Source: Pseudomonas poae (GTDB lineage: Bacteria > Pseudomonadota > Gammaproteobacteria > Pseudomonadales > Pseudomonadaceae). From it: a stretch of 64,000 nt of DNA. Of the stretch, positions 63,437-64,000 are shown in pieces. Each line of letters begins with the position of its first letter. Positions within the stretch are counted from its first letter, which is position 1. The notes below the pieces were generated by a model, which had not been told where the DNA came from, made no database searches, and saw only the letters and a program-made list of their open reading frames with translations. The stretch is taken from NCBI GenBank assembly GCA_028869255.1, contig CP110972.1, forward strand, positions 191,001 to 255,000, in the 5' to 3' direction. A program made the position numbers and the translations under genes.

Positions 63437-64000
63437 GGCTTGAATCCGTGGGCCGCCGCGATGGGCCATCCATGGCCCAGCGCGGCTAACCCGGCGTCCT
63501 GCCGGGTTGCCCACGGATTCAAGCCTGCGTTCGGCCATCGTGATTGACGGGGCGTCTCAGATCACAATCAAAAGCCCTAGATCAAAAGATCGCTGACTTC
63601 GTCAGCGGTAAGGATGTAAGGGCCACGGCAAAAACAAAGCAAAGCGAGGCGGCCTGGCAGCCGACCTGAGCATTGAAGCTGTACTCGGTTCAAATGTGGG
63701 AGCTGGCTTGCCTGCGAAAGTATCAACTCGGTGTGCCTGATGTACCGAGGTGTCTGCATCGCAGCGATGCGGCGACCCGACAAGCCAGCTCCCACAGAAA
63801 ACGCCAATCCACTGTGTTCCCGCTCTTGATCTACACCACTCAGGTCGGCTACTAGGCCGCCGTGCCCTGCTTTTGATCGTGATCTTGATCTTAGGCGCCC
63901 CATTAAACACGCTGGCCGCACGCAGGCTTGAATACGTGGGTAACCCGGCAGGACGCCGGGTTAGCCGCGCTGGGCCAAGGATGGCCCATCGCGGCGGCCC
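63437..64000. repeat. Large composite inverted repeat
   Basis: The left arm at about 63447-63527 (GGCCGCCGCGATGGGCCATC onward) reappears in reverse complement at 63921-64000. Inside it, 63547-63574 (ACGGGGCG...ATCAAAAG) is mirrored by 63870-63902. A REP pair sits in the middle. The left arm is itself a hairpin (GGCTTGAATCCGTGGG/CCCACGGATTCAAGCC, about 63437-63525). The right arm continues past the window. Confidence 0.8.
63691..63797. repeat. REP pair inside composite repeat
   Basis: CAAATGTGGGAGCTGGCTTGC at the left and CAAGCCAGCTCCCACAG at the right; the right unit is interrupted by about 15 extra bases (GATGCGGCGACCCGA), unlike the other REPs. Confidence 0.8.

Larger units (their letters stand above)
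63279..64000. other. Non-coding repeat-rich region
   Basis: No reading frame here looks real. After a hairpin motif ACTTTTGGAAGGACCCAAAAGT near 63353 the stretch is dominated by nested inverted repeats and a REP pair, and ends inside a repeat arm cut by the window edge. Confidence 0.6.

Overview
This window is chromosomal DNA from a fluorescent Pseudomonas, most likely the P. fluorescens species group. The evidence is the dense family of REP palindromes (GTGGGAGC...GGCTTGC...CGCGA), the ColR/ColS pair followed by the orf222/wapQ-type LPS genes, small Pseudomonas-restricted families (DUF6124-like, DUF3509), and a gene order that from memory resembles the mltF-purL-nag-...-ffh-rpsP-rimM-trmD-rplS-xerD-dsbC-hom-thrC-recJ stretch of P. 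aeruginosa. Almost all of it is conserved housekeeping sequence. The clearest accessory item is a 5.7-kb gene for a very large toxin-like protein.

Layout. 1-6.2 kb: lytic transglycosylase mltF, divergent from purL, then a NIF3-like gene. 6.2-11.9 kb: giant toxin-like protein on the minus strand. 12.1-12.6 kb: structured leader RNA and a DUF6124-like gene. 12.7-19.8 kb: N-acetylglucosamine PTS operon nagR-nagA-nagB-nagF-nagE with duplicated operator-like sites. 20-26 kb: L,D-transpeptidase, two Nudix hydrolases, gamma-carbonic anhydrase, DUF1289, VUT-type transporter, purT and an MFS symporter. 26.6-33 kb: CorC-like protein, YpjD-like protein, ffh, rpsP-rimM-trmD-rplS and a thioesterase. 33-38 kb: xerD, dsbC, hom, thrC. 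38-43.5 kb: small genes, a periplasmic binding-type protein coupled to a CoA-transferase, yaeQ, recJ. 43.6-47.6 kb: acvB/virJ and mprF (aminoacyl-phosphatidylglycerol metabolism). 47.8-48.3 kb: two identical initiator tRNA genes. 48.5-56.9 kb: dinB with a LexA box, a lipoprotein, proS, ampG, an alkyltransferase-like gene, a DUF481 outer-membrane protein, hugZ, fxsA. 57-59.2 kb: groES-groEL behind a sigma32-type promoter and a structured leader. 59.4-63.2 kb: colR-colS and an LPS-modification operon. The last 0.8 kb is non-coding repeat DNA.

The sequence carries at least eight single-base indels that break conserved genes: purL, an ldt gene, yaeQ, mprF, proS, hugZ, fxsA and groEL. Nearly all are in homopolymers and six are missing bases. 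Restoring one base gives full-length proteins of family-typical size every time. Several of these genes are essential or nearly so, so uncorrected long-read assembly error is the likeliest cause; slippage or true mutation is less likely.

The strongest biological leads are: the giant protein, whose C-terminus has two copies of a ChaN/EreA/Tiki-like hydrolase fold, only the second of which keeps the apparent catalytic residues; the folded leader before the DUF6124-like gene; the tandem EIIB domains in NagE, the second without its phosphorylated cysteine; ColR-box-like sequences before colR and the LPS operon; and several composite repeats, including a partial gene duplication next to DUF1289. 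I did not find a clearly undescribed multi-gene system such as a defence island, CRISPR array or prophage.
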